A stretch of DNA of 64,000 nt from Phyto melanocephala (GCA_941918925.1 OW799233.1:175925235-175989234), one strand, 5' to 3'. Counted from the first letter of the stretch, positions 34,669 to 47,302 are shown. The notes: generated by a model not told the origin, from the letters alone. Made by a program: numbers and translations.

Positions 34669-37288
34669 CTTTAACGAAAGACAACAACAAAAAATTATTA
34701 GTAAATAATATACATGGATGTTAGATAAGTTTAATTATTTATTATTTCTTTATTTTTATTATTTCTCCTTGTTTAAAAAAATCCTTTAATGTTTATATTA
34801 GTTAATATTTCTCTTTTTTTAAGGTTTTTAATTTTGATTGTACATTTTCTTTTGTTTTTATTTTAAACAAATTTGTGTTTAGAAATATTATTTAAAACAA
34901 TATTTGGCGTATATATTTACAAAAAAGTGCTTATATTATTTAATCTATGTACATTAACATATACAGAATAATGAAAGAAAATATTACATAAAATTTTTAA
35001 TTTATTCCATTGATCAATCTTAAGGACCCTTTTTTAATATAACATCAAAATACAGTCAAATCAAAATACGTGGAAACTCTTAAGAAAATTATAAAAACTT
35101 CGTTTAAAAATTTTAAATTGTGAAAAAAGAAAATCATTGAATAAAATAAGGGAAATAAGCAATTTACTTAAGTGTCCTTTTTTAAATTTCAAATAACACG
35201 TAAATTAAATTCTTAAGTGCAACAATTTTATTGCAAAAATTATACAGCCTTAGCACGTTTGTCGTTGTCGAATTAAAAGCAATAGATTATTTTTAAATTA
35301 ATAGTGTCTGCGTTAAAAACATTTTAAAATCGTTTTAAATACGGCAGAGGCATCAAGAGTTTATTGTATCATTGTGATAAAAATATGCTCAAAAACAATG
35401 ACAATGAAACTCATAACACGGCTGGTTGATTAAATAATTAATTAAATTCACTTGAAACTTGTGCGATTACATTACATTATCTTGTAATTTTAGTTTTAAA
35501 TTTAAAAATCTAACTTCAGCTTTAATTTACATTTAATTTTGAAAATACAACTAGAGATTACTTAACGTCCTGGGCAAACAAAGAATTTATCTTGACTTTT
35601 TAATTATTTAAAGTTTTAGTTGGCCAAAATCGGCCACAAAAATTTTTACAAAAAATGTCAAATTTCTTTAATTTTAAAAGCAATATTTAAAAAATATACT
35701 TGATAATTATTACGGCATCTAAAATTGTAACAAATTTGCCATAATTTGTCAATTCTCATATAAAAAATTTTCATTTTTATTTTTATTACATTTTTGTTAG
35801 TTTTACTGCCTGTTTATCTAAATGCGAACGAAATTTTCATTCTTACAAATATATTGAAAACAACAACAAAAACTAAAAATTAGTTTTCGTTTTTAACGTA
35901 TTTGTACGAATGAAAATTTAGCTTGGGTTTTCTTTTGACGTCGTTAAACAGGCTATTAATTTCTTTATAAAATTCACAATAAGGAAATATAGACTTCCAA
36001 AAATTATTAATGTTAATAAAATCGCCTCCCAGAATTTAAAGGTATCCTTTTTTCTTGGCAGCTTATTAGTAAAAATGCCCCTATGTTCCACTGGGAATTA
36101 AAGGATTAAATATTATTAGTAAAAATGATTAAATGTTAAACGTTAATTTTAATTAAGCGTTAATAAGTAAATTTTTCATAGAAAATTAGTTTTATAAAAA
36201 TCTTTATAAAGGTTCGGTAGTTTTTATAAATTATACAGTTACGGCATTATGCATAATAACAAACTGTGTGCTAACTATCAAGCTGCTATCTTTCCTTATG
36301 GAATATTCCCATTAAAAAGTTATCAGCTTCTAAGTTAGCTCACGATTTGTTACAATGCATAATGCCATTAGTTTTTCCTTGTTTAAATCCACGAAAACTC
36401 TACAAAAATATTTTCTTGACATTTTTTTTTAAATCACAAGTTACTTTTTAGTAAAAAAAAAGTTGCTTTTAAAATTTATAGTTAAAAATCAACATTTTAA
36501 TATAATTTACCACAAAATGTAAATTTTACTCAAAAAAAATTTTTTTTAATTTTTTTTATAAAAACGTAAATTAACTTATACATGTCTTATAGTTGGGATA
36601 TTCACATATTATAATATCACGTCGTATTGTCATTATCAGGTATATGATGAAGAACGATGTAGACATAAAATCTATTGAAAACGTTAAAAGGTGTGATGTT
36701 TTCGCTTTAGTTGTTTTGTGAAACATATTCAAAATGGGTTTTCAATCGTTTTTAATAAATTTCCTTTCACAGTTTTATTACACAGTTCATATTTTATCTT
36801 CTAACACGCTTTTTAGAAGTCAATAGTTTGAGATGAGCTTAAAAATTATTTTCAAAATCTGTCGAAATTCATCACACACCTGAATATCATAATTTTGTAA
36901 AACGTAATAATGTCTTAAGACTGTTGTGTTGTTGTTCATTGTAAGGAATTTTTAATAATTTTACAATTTTGAAAAATTATGAAAATATGACAATACGACA
37001 TGTTAGCATTATAACTAAATATCCCAAATATATATTTCTCTAATTATAAACCATATAAATAATTTGCTTACTTATTTAATATTTCTTTTTCGTGAAACAA
37101 AAACTTAAACTTAAACAACAATAATGAATAGTTAGTTAGTTAAGCCTTACTTGTGTAAAACTTTTCTTACTTCAAACTTTGAACACAACGTTTTGGTATG
37201 TACATGTATGTATATATGTGTGTGTGTTTGTGGGAGAGAGTATGTGTTTTTTTTACAATGAAAGTGAGTATGCATAGATTTTCTTTAA
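34669..37288. other. Gene-free spacer with MITE-like palindromes
   Basis: No finger exon was seen. Imperfect inverted repeats at about 35808-35955 (ends TGCCTGTTTA and TAAACAGGC) and 36590-37030 (ends TTGGGATATT and AATATCCCAA) look like old MITEs. The rest is AT-rich. Confidence 0.45.
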
Positions 37289-37578
37289 TTAATTTTTAAA
37301 AGCCGCTAAAGCAGCTTCACCCATCATATTATGTTCTTTGGATAAGAAAGGCTTAATTTCAATGACATTACTGGACATGTGGCGATGTTGATGGCATAGA
37401 CGCAAATTTAATGTATTCTCATCATAAATGGCTATGGCAGGACATTTTTCCTTGTAATAATTACTACATTTCCAATATTGACGAGAACCATGTTTCTTAT
37501 TTCGAAAGAAACGAAAACCATTTATCACCAATAATTTGCCACCATTTTTCTTAGAATCAATAAAATCAATGCGAAAAG
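37289..37578 (-). CDS. mod(mdg4): FLYWCH terminal exon
   Basis: The acceptor ATTTACAG is followed by CT of a split codon; it encodes 95 residues. The finger N-G-F-R-F-F, Q-Y-W-K-C, C-x7-C-x16-H-Q-H has a further His two residues on (H-Q-H-R-H). The tail ends in a small Ala/Met-rich segment, G-E-A-A-L-A-A-F. In-frame and complete. Confidence 0.85.
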
Positions 37579-39149
37579 CTGTAAATAAAACAAACAAAAT
37601 AAAAGAGAAAATATTATTAAAATGTACTACCAGTGTATAATTGATTGAATTGAAAAAGTTTTAGTTTGTTTTTTAACAAGAGAAAACAAAAGAAATAAAT
37701 AAATGTAAGCTATTATGATTTTTTTTAATAATTTCTCATTTAATAGTACATGTATTGATTGATATTATTGTAATGAATATGGCATGTTGTAGTACAGTAA
37801 TTCAACTTAGCCTAATACACAAAGATTTTTGGTATACAAATTTCAACTGATTTCTGTCTCTGCCTATACCTTATAGTTCGAAGTTCTTGTTTGTTCTTTT
37901 TTCTCATTTACTTTATGGATACCATTCTAGAGCTGCATGTGTAACATCGCTTACATTTAATCTATGTATGTTCTAGCCATTTTTTCCTGCGCCGTATTTC
38001 ACTTTTTTTATTTTTGCTTTTGCCTTCATTGGAAGCTGTTGTTTACGAATTATTGTAACTTTGCAGTGTTCGTTGTCTTAACGTTATATTAAATTGTTTC
38101 AATTTTGTGAACATTTTTAGATCTTCAGAGACGATTTAGTTGATTTAAAGATTTTTGCAATCGATTTCCGATATCTGTTTTCCATTGATGTCATCCACCA
38201 AGCTGCTTAGATGTTGTTGTTGACGCAAAAAACGCTTCGTTGCTAGTATTTATTTGAGTGCTCTTTGCTTTAATGCTGTTTACTTTTAATTCTATTTTCA
38301 TTGCTTCTGTCTTAAGATCTGCGATGACATGTCCTATAATCTGATGGACTATATAACATCACTGTTAGCTTACGCTACTTCGCAAAATTTGCCATTCAGA
38401 CCCCAGTTTTTTTCTTTATTGGTTTGATAAATAATTTGCATAAGGTCCAAGGTAGTGATAATGAGAAGTGAGGAAAGAGCCACTTTACACCACTAAGCTA
38501 ATAAAACGGTTCGTTTATCTTCCGCTCGCTCAATTGTATTTAGAATTTTTCCGGGAATTCTTTACAGCTTCTACACCTCATTTAAGCACAACAAAAGCTT
38601 TATAGAAATCAATAAACGTTTGATATAGACTGGAATCTAGTTACACATATTGTTCGATGAAACTTTAATTACGCCGAAATCCAGCTTGTGTGCTGGATAT
38701 GTTTGTGTTAAGTGCCTCACTTATTCTGCTCAAGATAACTTAATTAAATATATTTTAGTTATGCACGCGATTATTGATATTCCATGACAGTTGTGTCTAT
38801 TCTTTAATTATGTTTGGGTCATAAACACGGGTTTTGTCAAATTTTATTGCAGATATAGAGTCCATTATTTTGTTTTGTATCGTAGCAATCCTTCAGAATA
38901 ACTGTTATGGACAATGTACAATGTTCGCTCAAAGTGTTGTTTTTAGAAGCATGAAAGTTGTTTGTTCTTGTCTCTCAGAAGATTTCCATTATCATCAGTA
39001 ACCGTTGTTATGCGCACGTTTCTGGTTCCGCTAAAATTCTTAGTGATTTCAAAAAGTTCTTTTGTGTACATGTACATACATACATATGTTGTTATTTATT
39101 TACAATTAGTTGGCATTTTCTTTGCGTATTTGTTAGTTGTTACCTTAGA
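37579..39149. other. Spacer without recognised features
   Basis: More mixed in composition than its neighbours, but I see no finger exon, no long frame and no clear transposon ends. TG-rich words occur at 37200-37240 just outside it. Confidence 0.4.
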
Positions 39150-39541
39150 CTAGTCTTCATTTGTAAAAGGATGATTATGACATCCTTTTATAATACATTT
39201 GGAGGGTACTTCTAAAGAGGTAATGGCTCTGGCTTTACAATTGTTGTGCCACTTTGAACATTTCCAATAGATATTTGAACCATAAATATTATTCTTAATG
39301 AAACGATGACCCTCGAAAAACAATAATTTATTGCCTCTGGCGGTATCGGTGTACTTGATATTGCCCCAATCATCTAAGGTGCGAGCGTTTAAAAAGTCTG
39401 GTTTTCGTTTAGAGAGGCCGGATTTAACTAGTTTAACACCGGCTTTACGCTTCAAATAGGAATTGTGTAGGAATGTTTCATTATCATTCGATACTTCCAA
39501 TTTAATATCGGCCACACTGTATTGAAAGGTACGTATGGAGT
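39150..39541 (-). CDS. mod(mdg4): FLYWCH terminal exon with long lead
   Basis: The acceptor GCTTACAG is followed by AC of a split codon; it encodes 129 residues. About 75 residues precede the finger, including an acidic start and a basic K-R-K-A-G-V-K-L-V-K-S. The finger E-G-H-R-F-I, I-Y-W-K-C, C-x6-C-x19-H-N-H is followed only by P-F-T-N-E-D. The position of the long private part before the finger rather than after it is unusual in this array. Confidence 0.85.
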
Positions 39542-39840
39542 CTGTAAGCAAAGTAGAAATAAAATAAAATTTTGTATAAAAGATAATGTTTGAAATAGGT
39601 TCTTTGTATGTACATATGTATGGTTATATAGTAAGTAAATTAAAAATTTAACTAACAATTACAAAACAAATTTTTCTTGTGATTTTTTTTTTTTTTTTTT
39701 TTTTTTATTATTCGTGATATTTTTAATAACAATTTTATTATTTTATTTAATTTTATTTTTAGAAAAAATATATGTATGTATTTACACATTTATTTGTCTA
39801 TACTCTATAGGTAAATATTTGAAAATTGCAAATTGAATGA

Positions 39841-40059
39841 CTAATTTCTTTTAACTACTATTTCATTTTGCATCTTCTTTTTATTATTATTTCTGTTTAA
39901 CGATAAAACCTTTGATATTAATAAATGATGTTTATCTTTATACGTTTTACGATCTGGATATTTTCGTGTGTGATTGTGTCCAAAAGTATGCTGGACTATA
40001 CGTTCCAAGCCATTTACATCTCGAGCTGTCACAATACGTGCCCGGCATAAGGTTATATC
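39841..40059 (-). CDS. mod(mdg4): Split cassette 1, 3' half
   Basis: The acceptor AATTTTAG is in phase 0; 72 residues to TAG. It supplies the second zinc Cys (L-C-R-A-R-I-V), then x22 and H-N-H, and a Lys-rich tail. Joined to the 5' half at 43056-43171, it completes a finger with the two cysteines separated by seven residues. Its usual partner is the nearest 5' half, 3.0 kb upstream. Confidence 0.8.
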   Translation of the reverse strand, partial: DITLCRARIVTARDVNGLERIVQHTFGHNHTRKYPDRKTYKDKHHLLISKVLSLNRNNNKKKMQNEIVVKRN

Positions 40060-40928
40060 CTAAAATTCATAATAAAGAACAAATGTTTTTATAAAAATGT
40101 CGATAACTTTACATTGTTAAAAAACGTATTTTTTTAAAATTAAAATAAATAAATAACGATGTAATGTAAAAGTATAAATAACTATTACGTTCTTATAATA
40201 AATAAAAACAATTTATTTTTTTTTATTGCGCGTCGTAATAGACTTTTTGCTAAATAAAATCTAATACAGTTGAACTTTTCAATAGCGAATTCTTCTTAAA
40301 ATTAATTTTTTTTTAAACATTTTTGTAAGATTCTTCATAAATTTGTATCTCCTTATAATGAAATTCTCTAATGCGCAGTTTTCCCTATATTGCCTTCTGA
40401 TGTTAAATAATATTCCTTAAACAACGTCTTCTCACAATCAAACAATGGAAATGACTTGTTAGAAATAAAAAAATATACCTTTTGAAAGAATTTTCTTGGA
40501 CATGTGCACAATCTATTCTAATCGCATTAAAATTGTTTTAATATTTGAAGAGTTATAAGCGTTTAAAGTTGCTGCTAACACACAAAAGAACGTTGTCCAG
40601 GTCAGCTAGCTACATACCGATGGTCACACGTAGAAGAAAGGCCCTAACTCGTATTTTTTCGAAATTAATTTTTTTCAGTCATTCATTCACGCCTCGACAA
40701 AAAAAATCGAATGCAGGCAGTTGTATGAAAAATAACAGTTTTACAAGCAATTACATTATAATACTTAATATAGATTCTATTAGGTTTTTGCCATCTCCTG
40801 TAAAGTTACAATTATTTGATCGAAACAATAATGAAACGAGATATAATAATACCTAAAAGAATTTTTATAGTTTAATTAGTATATCAGCTCAGACAAAAAT
40901 TACCAAAAAAAAACTGTTAAGTTTAAAT

Positions 40929-41118
40929 CAAGGCAAATTAATTTATTAGGTAATTGCAGTTCGGAGAGAATATTTTTGTTGGTATTTTTTTAATATAAAG
41001 TTTGACTTTTGAAATAAGTGAGAGAAGGAGCAAATTATTTTTTTATCTATGGGCTTTGACAGTAAAGAAAAAAATTATCAGCTGACAAATCAAGACTACC
41101 TGATAAAGAAATGCCTTG
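40929..41118. mobile_element. CAAGGCA-type MITE
   Basis: A 190-bp copy with CAAGGCAAATTAATTTATTAGG at one end and ATGCCTTGG at the other, both carrying the CAGCTGA-type subterminal word on one side. It lies in the internal intron of split cassette 1. Confidence 0.7.
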
Positions 41119-42101
41119 GTTTTAAATTTTTTTTCCATTGAAAACAGTTTGACTACTAACAAATTAAAAATACACAAAACTTTTAAAGAAGGAATACTAT
41201 AAAATGATTCGAGTAATCGGAATTCAACCATTGAATTTAGGATAAATCTATATGAATACAAAAGTGCATTAAATAAAAATCCTTTTTAGGAATTAGCCTT
41301 ATTTGTAATGAAAAAGATTGAATACATACTGTCATAGTTTTAAAATTATAAACACGAAGATGAGGAAGAATACTCATTTGGCGCAGTTTTTAGTTTTTAA
41401 TTAATTTTGTATTTAATATAATAATAAATAAAATTAAATCATTTTGAAGCAAATGTGTATACTGCTCTTCATTAGATAGTATTGAAAATACTATTAACTA
41501 TTAATTTATAACTGAAGCTCTTTTGATTTTCAATTGAATTTATCGATTTATTTAGTGTAAAATATTTATGTAAAGGCATGTGAACGTAAAGACTGAAAGT
41601 GTTTGTTTTATAGCTGTAAGATTTTTATGTTGAATAAATTTTTTTTGTTATTGTTTTCACACAATTGTGTTTTATTCAAGTAAAATTAAGTATATTATGT
41701 ACTGCTTATTATTTACAGTTTAAAAAAGAAACCTTTTATTTCAATAGTAATTTTTTATATATTTCTTCTTTACTTGCGGCTACCTTTTTTTAGCAGAGGC
41801 TGTTCCCGGAGAAAATTAATTAGCGCTTATTAATTGCAAAAAATAAAGAAGAGGAAGAAGAGTGTTTTCTGGGTTTGTATAAAAAACGAAATTTAAACTC
41901 CCCTTTTAAAGATGATTTGTTGTTTTATTTATTTCTGTTTTAGGTTTGGTGTTCAGTTTTTTTTTTTTTTTTTTTTTTATTTACTCTAGGAAAGGAATTC
42001 AAGCCAAAATAAATAAAAAATTTAATTTAAATTTTATAAAAAAGTAACATGTTTTTAGTTTCAAAAATTATTACGCAAAATTCCTCAAACGCAGTACATA
42101 C

Positions 42102-42284
42102 CAGGGTACACTTAAACAAGGTGGCGGTGCCACCCCAGCTGACTATTTTTTTGCGTTCTGGAGTATGTCAAACTACATATTTAAAAAATGATTTCAACTC
42201 CGGAAATTGTCAAACTCCATACATAAAAAAAGAGAGACAAGATTTGCTCTCTTTTACGCTATCACCTTATGTAATTACACCATG
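42102..42284 (-). mobile_element. P-element-like MITE, copy 3
   Basis: A 183-bp copy in reverse orientation, with CATGGTGTAATTACATAAGG at its right end. It is flanked by the perfect 8-base duplication GTACATAC (42094-42101 and 42285-42292). The other end reads CAGGGTACAC, the same drift (ACCCTG) as copy 1. It lies in the intron of split cassette 1. Confidence 0.85.
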
Positions 42285-43055
42285 GTACATACTAGTTTGT
42301 TTAAATAAAAGTAGCACCTAATTAAAATGTTAATGTAAAAGGGAAAAAATTGCCTCATTACAAAGGTTTATAAAATGTTAATAAAGCTATGGAAATTTGA
42401 CTTATTAACGTTTAATAAACTACAAGTCAACTAACTTTTTAAAAAAAGGCCGTTAGTCTACAGAACATTTCGATATTATTGTTGAGATCAAAAGAAGGGT
42501 GGTCTCATTGTAGGTGTTCGCGAGGTTTCACTGTATTTTTTACTTATTTGTATTTTTTTATCAAACATTTTTAAATGTTTAAATGTTAAAATATGCCTTC
42601 GTGATAAAGCAACAAAAGGGAATTACTTCGTGTTGTGTTTAGTGACAATAGGAAAGTAGTGAATGACTTGTTATAAACTTTAGTGTTAAAAAATATTAAT
42701 TCATTACACTTCTATAGGAAATTTAGTGCAAAAAAATGCGCTAATCCATAACTTTTGGACTAAAATGCTTTCGCTAACTTTTACTATAATGTAAACTGCC
42801 CTTGAAGAAATTTCCTTAAATATAATTTTAATTTTGTTTGTAATATTTAACTAAAAAGATAACAATTAAAACTAGTGAATTCACAAGGTGTCCTAAGTGT
42901 TGTTTTGTCATAAATTTTCAAAATTTGCAAAAGCTTTAAAACTTCTACAATACTTTTCATTCATTGTCATAACTTTGGGAAATTTCAACATTATGACAAT
43001 ATGACACTTAGAAGTTCTTGTGAAAACACTAAATAAATATTAAAACAAAACATAC

Positions 43056-43171
43056 CTTTTTCGAACAAATCCAATATGTGCGAGTACTTGATTTACGATT
43101 CTTAACGAATTTCTCATTATTATAAAGTAGCACCGTACAACCTCTTTGACCAGTAGCTAAAACTGCTAATT
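43056..43171 (-). CDS. mod(mdg4): Split cassette 1, 5' half
   Basis: The acceptor TTTACAG is followed by AA of a split codon; 38 residues, then donor GTATGT in phase 0. It encodes L-A-V-L-A-T-G-Q-R-G, then L-L-Y-N-N-E-K-F-V-K-N-R-K and T-Y-W-I-C-S-K-K. It holds the FLYW part and the first zinc Cys only; the finger is completed by a downstream half. The length (116 bases) is identical to the 5' halves of cassettes 3 and 4. Confidence 0.82.
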
Positions 43172-43395
43172 CTGTAAAGATTAATTAATTAGTTATTATT
43201 GAATAATTCAAATTCACAAAAGTACACTGTAAACATAAAACTCTTTTAAATTGAAATGTGTATAAAAATGAAATTAATTATTTATTAATTGCTATATTTT
43301 TAAATTTTTTCTGTTCATACCATGTAAAATACGAACAAATCCATGGAGTTTAAGTAATCTACTTAATTATTGTATTTAAAAAATATTTATGATAT

Positions 43396-43609
43396 TTATA
43401 TTGTAAGCATTTGGATTTTCTTTTCACTCTTAATTCTAATTAATGACACAATATTTGAGATTATAAAACTTTTCTTATTTCTCCTTAAAGTTTGGTGTTT
43501 GGATTTCTTATGCTTAAGTGTATGATTGTGTTTACAGTTGTGCTGCAAAATACGTTCCACACCAAACAGATCGTGGCCAGCAATCGTGCTCGACAAATGG
43601 TTTTGAGTT
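43396..43609 (-). pseudogene. Split cassette 2, 3' half (frameshifted)
   Basis: It matches the 3' halves of cassettes 3 and 4 closely (G-V-E-R-I-L-Q-H-N-C-K-H-N-H, then K-H-K-K-S-K). A 2-base gain before and a 4-base loss after the T-I-C-R-A-R block put the Cys and the His pair in different frames. Reading from the acceptor in phase 0 meets a stop within about 26 codons. Not a functional finger half. Confidence 0.8.
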
Positions 43610-43911
43610 CTATAATAAAAAATAAAATGTAAAAAAAAATTTAATTGCTACTAAATTTAACATCTTTATTTTGAAAGTCACTTCACTTTTTAAATATTAA
43701 TAGTTTTAAAATAATAACAAAATATGTCTACAAATATGTATGCATGTGTATAATATATTATATTGCACAAACTAGATTTTAACTTTTTTAATTTTCAAAT
43801 TAATTCATTTACTTTAAACTTCGAACTTTTAAAACCAAGTCAACAGAGATGATTTAATGCTGTTTCTAAAATGACTAATACTTTCGAAATTACGGCCAAT
43901 TTTCTTATTAA

Positions 43912-45053
43912 CCCTTTATCGGGCAACATGACATTTTAAATGCAAATAGTTATTTTTCGATTTCTATTACTAAAATAAAAAAACATATTTAGTCAAAAAT
44001 TTTTTAAAAAAATTTTTTACTTGTAAATTTTAAAAAAACTGGTTTGTTACAGAAATGTTACATTGCCTGAAAAGTATTTAATATTTTATGATAGATGAAA
44101 TGCACGGAAGCAGTTATTATTTGTGTTAAAGCACAATGCAACACCACAGTTTTCGCACAAAGTTTGTAATACGCCTTGGCATTTTGCACCGTATTCTCTT
44201 TTCGGCCCATACTGGCCAATGACCAACCTGGTCTTGACGCACAGCTGGTGGTGGAGCATGTTGACCCGGTCCTTTGAATTTTTTTGTAAATCAGATTCAA
44301 TTGAATTTGAATTGTAGTTGTTTCTCGTTCAGAACTAGGTTTTTCTTTTTCCAAAGAATATTCTCATAACGCTTTTTTTTGGTATTGCCTACTTTCTGCT
44401 GCTTGTTTTGGTAAAGCGACTGAAGTTGGAGATTCTGAATATGGAGTCACATATTCGAAAACGGAGTCTTGTACGTCTACTAAATAATCAGGATCATGAG
44501 CAACGTCTTCGAAAATTGAGTCTTCTACATCTACACAATATTCAGGATCAGCCACACTATCATCGTCAAAATCAAGTCCATCTTCACTTTCCTCAAGAAT
44601 TTCTAAAATTTTTGCATTCGTCAATGACATATTTGCATCTAGCCAACAAAAAAAAGGCATATTACTGGGCAATGTGACATAAATGTTACAAACAGAAATT
44701 AACCAAATACAAGTTGAATATGGTTTGCTTTCAGTTGTATTTTATAAAAATCACTTTATTATATACTTACGCATTTACTATTAACCAAGAAAATAATATG
44801 TATATCGCGAATCTGACTTTTGCACTAAAAACTTAAACGCTTGTTATAGTTTGAAATTATTTTCAGCAACAAAATTTTGGCACAGAAAAATATGTGATAA
44901 TAATTTTGTCCCGTTATATTTTACTTGTTTTTTATTGTGCACGGTTTGCACTAGTTATGTCACAACGCCTAAAGTACTAAAATTTATAAAACACAGCAAT
45001 ATACAGCAAATTTTAGGGTATATGACATTAGTGTTACATGGCCAGATAAAGGG
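43912..45053 (-). mobile_element. Internally deleted piggyBac-like element
   Basis: It is flanked by TTAA (43908-43911 and 45054-45057) with termini CCCTTTATC, both hallmarks of piggyBac elements. On the minus strand an acidic N-terminal frame (44364-44672; S-E-D-G-L-D-F-D-D-D) and a Cys-rich C-terminal remnant (44090-44260; C-x2-C and I-Y-H type words, frame broken) remain. The central DDE catalytic domain is deleted. It sits in the intron of the decayed split cassette 2. Confidence 0.82.
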
Positions 45054-45150
45054 TTAAGAGCAATATTTAAAAATTAAGATTCTTCTTAGGTTAGAATATC
45101 AAAAACTTTATTTAAAATTAAATATATAATACATATAAATCACCTTTACC

Positions 45151-45341
45151 CAAGGCGAATTCAATAAGGTGAACTTATTAGATCAGCTGATCATCAGCTG
45201 TTGACTACTTCTAGGGACCACTTGTCAAATTTTTGCGTATTTTTGACATATCGTTTTGTTTTACACTAACAAAATACACGTTTGTATTTTTTCACTTAGT
45301 AGTTGTTTTAGCGACGAGTTCACCTTATTGAATTCGCCTTG
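45151..45341. mobile_element. CAAGGCGAATTC-type MITE
   Basis: A 191-bp palindromic element, CAAGGCGAATTCAATAAGGT with its inverse at the right, flanked by the perfect 8-base duplication CCTTTACC (45143-45150 and 45342-45349). Related ends appear at 55-56.6 kb. Confidence 0.82.
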
Positions 45342-45460
45342 CCTTTACCTATGCATCATAGTTTTGATTTTTCTAAAATAGGCGACTTTTTTTTAAAAGG
45401 TTTTTGATAAATAGTAAAATGTAAAAAAAAAAAAAAGTTGTTATGGGTTGCATCACTCAC

Positions 45461-45584
45461 CTTTTTTGTACAAATGCAATACGTACGATGGTCTCTTTTA
45501 CGATTCTTTACACATTTTTGATTAACATTATTATACAACAAAACATGACTCCTCCCCCTTGTCAAATAATAAAATTAGCTTAGT
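45461..45584 (-). pseudogene. Split cassette 2, 5' half (decayed)
   Basis: The acceptor and donor (GTGAGT) are still present, but the exon is 124 instead of 116 bases. An in-frame TAA follows immediately after the acceptor, with another stop (ATTTGA) before the finger and a frame shift at G-G-G-G-G-A-G-G. Tyr-Trp-Ile-Cys has become Tyr-Cys-Ile-Cys. Together with the broken 3' half, the whole cassette is dead. Confidence 0.85.
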
Positions 45585-45690
45585 CTAAAAGATAATTAAA
45601 TAATTAAAAGCACAAACAATAAAAACCGTAGAAGTGAACACAATTTACAAATTGTTGTATTACAAAATGAATAATAATTATTCTTTTATT

Positions 45691-45906
45691 TCAAAATCCT
45701 AAACATTTATTATAATTCTTTCTCGTCATTTTATTTGATGACACAATATTTGAGTGTGCGAAACTTTTTTTGGATTTCTTTAAATTTTCGAATTTGGATT
45801 TCTTATGTTTAGGTGTATGATTGTGTATGCAGTTGCGCTGGAAAATACGTTCAAAACCATATATATCGTGGCCAGTAACTATACGTGCTCGGCAAATGGT
45901 TGCACT
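45691..45906 (-). CDS. mod(mdg4): Split cassette 3, 3' half
   Basis: The acceptor GTTTTACAG is in phase 0; 71 residues to TGA. It begins S-A-T-I-C-R-A-R-I-V-T-G-H-D, supplying the second Cys, then H-N-H and a Lys/Ser-rich tail (K-H-K-K-S-K, S-K-K-S-F-A-H). The nearest upstream 5' half is at 47716-47831, across an intron carrying a mariner-like element. Confidence 0.82.
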   Translation of the reverse strand, partial: SATICRARIVTGHDIYGFERIFQRNCIHNHTPKHKKSKFENLKKSKKSFAHSNIVSSNKMTRKNYNKCLGF

Positions 45907-46009
45907 CTGTAAAACAAAATAAAATGTCAAAAAAGGAAATGATATTTTAAAATTACGATTGATGGGGTTTTAACTTTATTTTGTGTCACTTTACTTTTAA
46001 ATTATTTCC

Positions 46010-46072
46010 ATAAATATGTATGTATTTATGTATGTATTTATGTATGTATTTATGTATGTATGTATGTATGCT
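46010..46072. repeat. ATGTATTT/ATGTATGT microsatellite
   Basis: Short tandem repeat of ATGTATGTATTT-like units. Confidence 0.9.
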
Positions 46073-46077
46073 TTGTC

Positions 46078-46320
46078 ATTCCGTTTGAAATTTGTACAAT
46101 ATTACTTTCCGACCCCATAAAGTATATATTTTCTGAAAGCTTATGAATAGGGGAGACGACTGAGCCCAACAGTATGGGTATTTTGACTAGTAGAATACAG
46201 TTAACTATGTAAAAATTTAAATATGGCGCCGGAAATAATAAGGAAAAAATGGCGTAATAACATGGTGGTGAGGGGTATCATCAGATTTAGCACGTCCGAA
46301 TATATCACTCCTACTTGTTA
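46078..46320 (-). repeat. Truncated TTCGGC-family repeat
   Basis: An inverted fragment: it begins inside the TTTGTCATTCCGTTTG / GACCCCATAAAGTATATA section and ends near ACTCCTACTTGTTA, matching the 3' and 5' ends of the copies at 4.8 and 22.6 kb. Confidence 0.6.
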
Positions 46321-46385
46321 TATTTTTCATTGTAAAGTCGGCATTTGCAGTATGAACTTAAAGTATGATATATCGATATTTTGTA

Positions 46386-47302
46386 TCGGGTGTCCCAACT
46401 AGAACGCAATTTTTAAATTTTAAATAAAACTCAGATATTTAAAAAAAGTCGTGAAACTTTATTATATCGTAAAGTAGACAGAATGAGGTTATGTATGGAA
46501 CAATATATCGTGCAGATGGCCGTCGCGGCTTTGCTGGCACACACGCGATCTTTTAATGAAATTTTCAATGACCTTTTTGCATAAATGCTGCGGTATTTCA
46601 TTAATGCAGCGTCCAATTTCCTCTTTTAAGGCTTGAGTCGTCGTCGGCTTATTCGCGTAAACCATCGACTTCAAAAAACCCCAAAGAAAAAAATCTAAAG
46701 GTGTTAAATCACACGACCTAGGCGGCCAATTCTGGCCTCCAAAACGCGAAATAACACGACCAGGAAATGACTGATGCAGCAATTGAATTGTTTCTCTGGC
46801 TGTACAATATGTGGCGCCATCTTGTTGAAACCACATGCCCTCCACATTCATTTCTTCAATTCTAGGCAAGAAAAAACTGGTTATCATTTCACGATACCGA
46901 ACACAATTGACTGTTTGCGCTTGACCTGCCTCATTTTAATAAAAAAAGGTCCAATGATTCCTCCAGCCCAAAAACCACACCACACAGTGAAACGTTGAGG
47001 ATGCATTTGCTTCTCGTGAATCACTCGAGGATTTTCCTCACCCCAAATGCGACAATTCTGCCTATTGACGAAGCCATCAAGATGGAAATGGGATGATCGC
47101 AATTTGCGAACTGTAGCCGCAAAACTTTCACCATTTTGGTAAAATAATTTCACAATGAGAATGCGTTGTTCATTCGTGTAGCGCTCCATTTTTACTAACC
47201 TCGTACCTTCTACTAGCAAACAATAACAATTGTTCAAATGTCAAACAATGACACTTCGAATGGCGCCAAATTTAAAAATTGCGTTCTAGTTGGGACACCC
47301 GA
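46386..47302 (-). mobile_element. Mariner-like element with internal deletion
   Basis: A 917-bp element with ends TCGGGTGTCCCAACTAGAAC, flanked by TA. On the minus strand it starts M-E-R-Y-T-N-E-Q-R-I-L-I-V-K-L-F (HTH), then jumps by deletion to H-F-H-L-D-G-F-V-N-R-Q-N-C-R-I-W. A frameshift near 46915 separates this from the rest, 46489-46887, which holds F-Q-Q-D-G-A-T and P-P-R-S-C-D-L-T-P-L-D-F-F-L-W-G and a natural stop. DUF4817-type family; inactive. It lies in the intron of split cassette 3. Confidence 0.85.

Noticed and set aside
40545..40856. 103-residue open frame on the plus strand
   Set aside because: It lies in an intron of a split cassette, with no domain or supporting splice structure.
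43396..43609. Treating the 3' half of split cassette 2 as merely a sequencing error
   Set aside because: Its partner 5' half independently carries stops, an insertion and W to C, so real decay is more likely.
44364..44672. Acidic 102-residue open frame as a host gene
   Set aside because: It lies inside an element with TTAA/CCCTTTATC ends and looks like the N-terminus of a piggyBac-like transposase.
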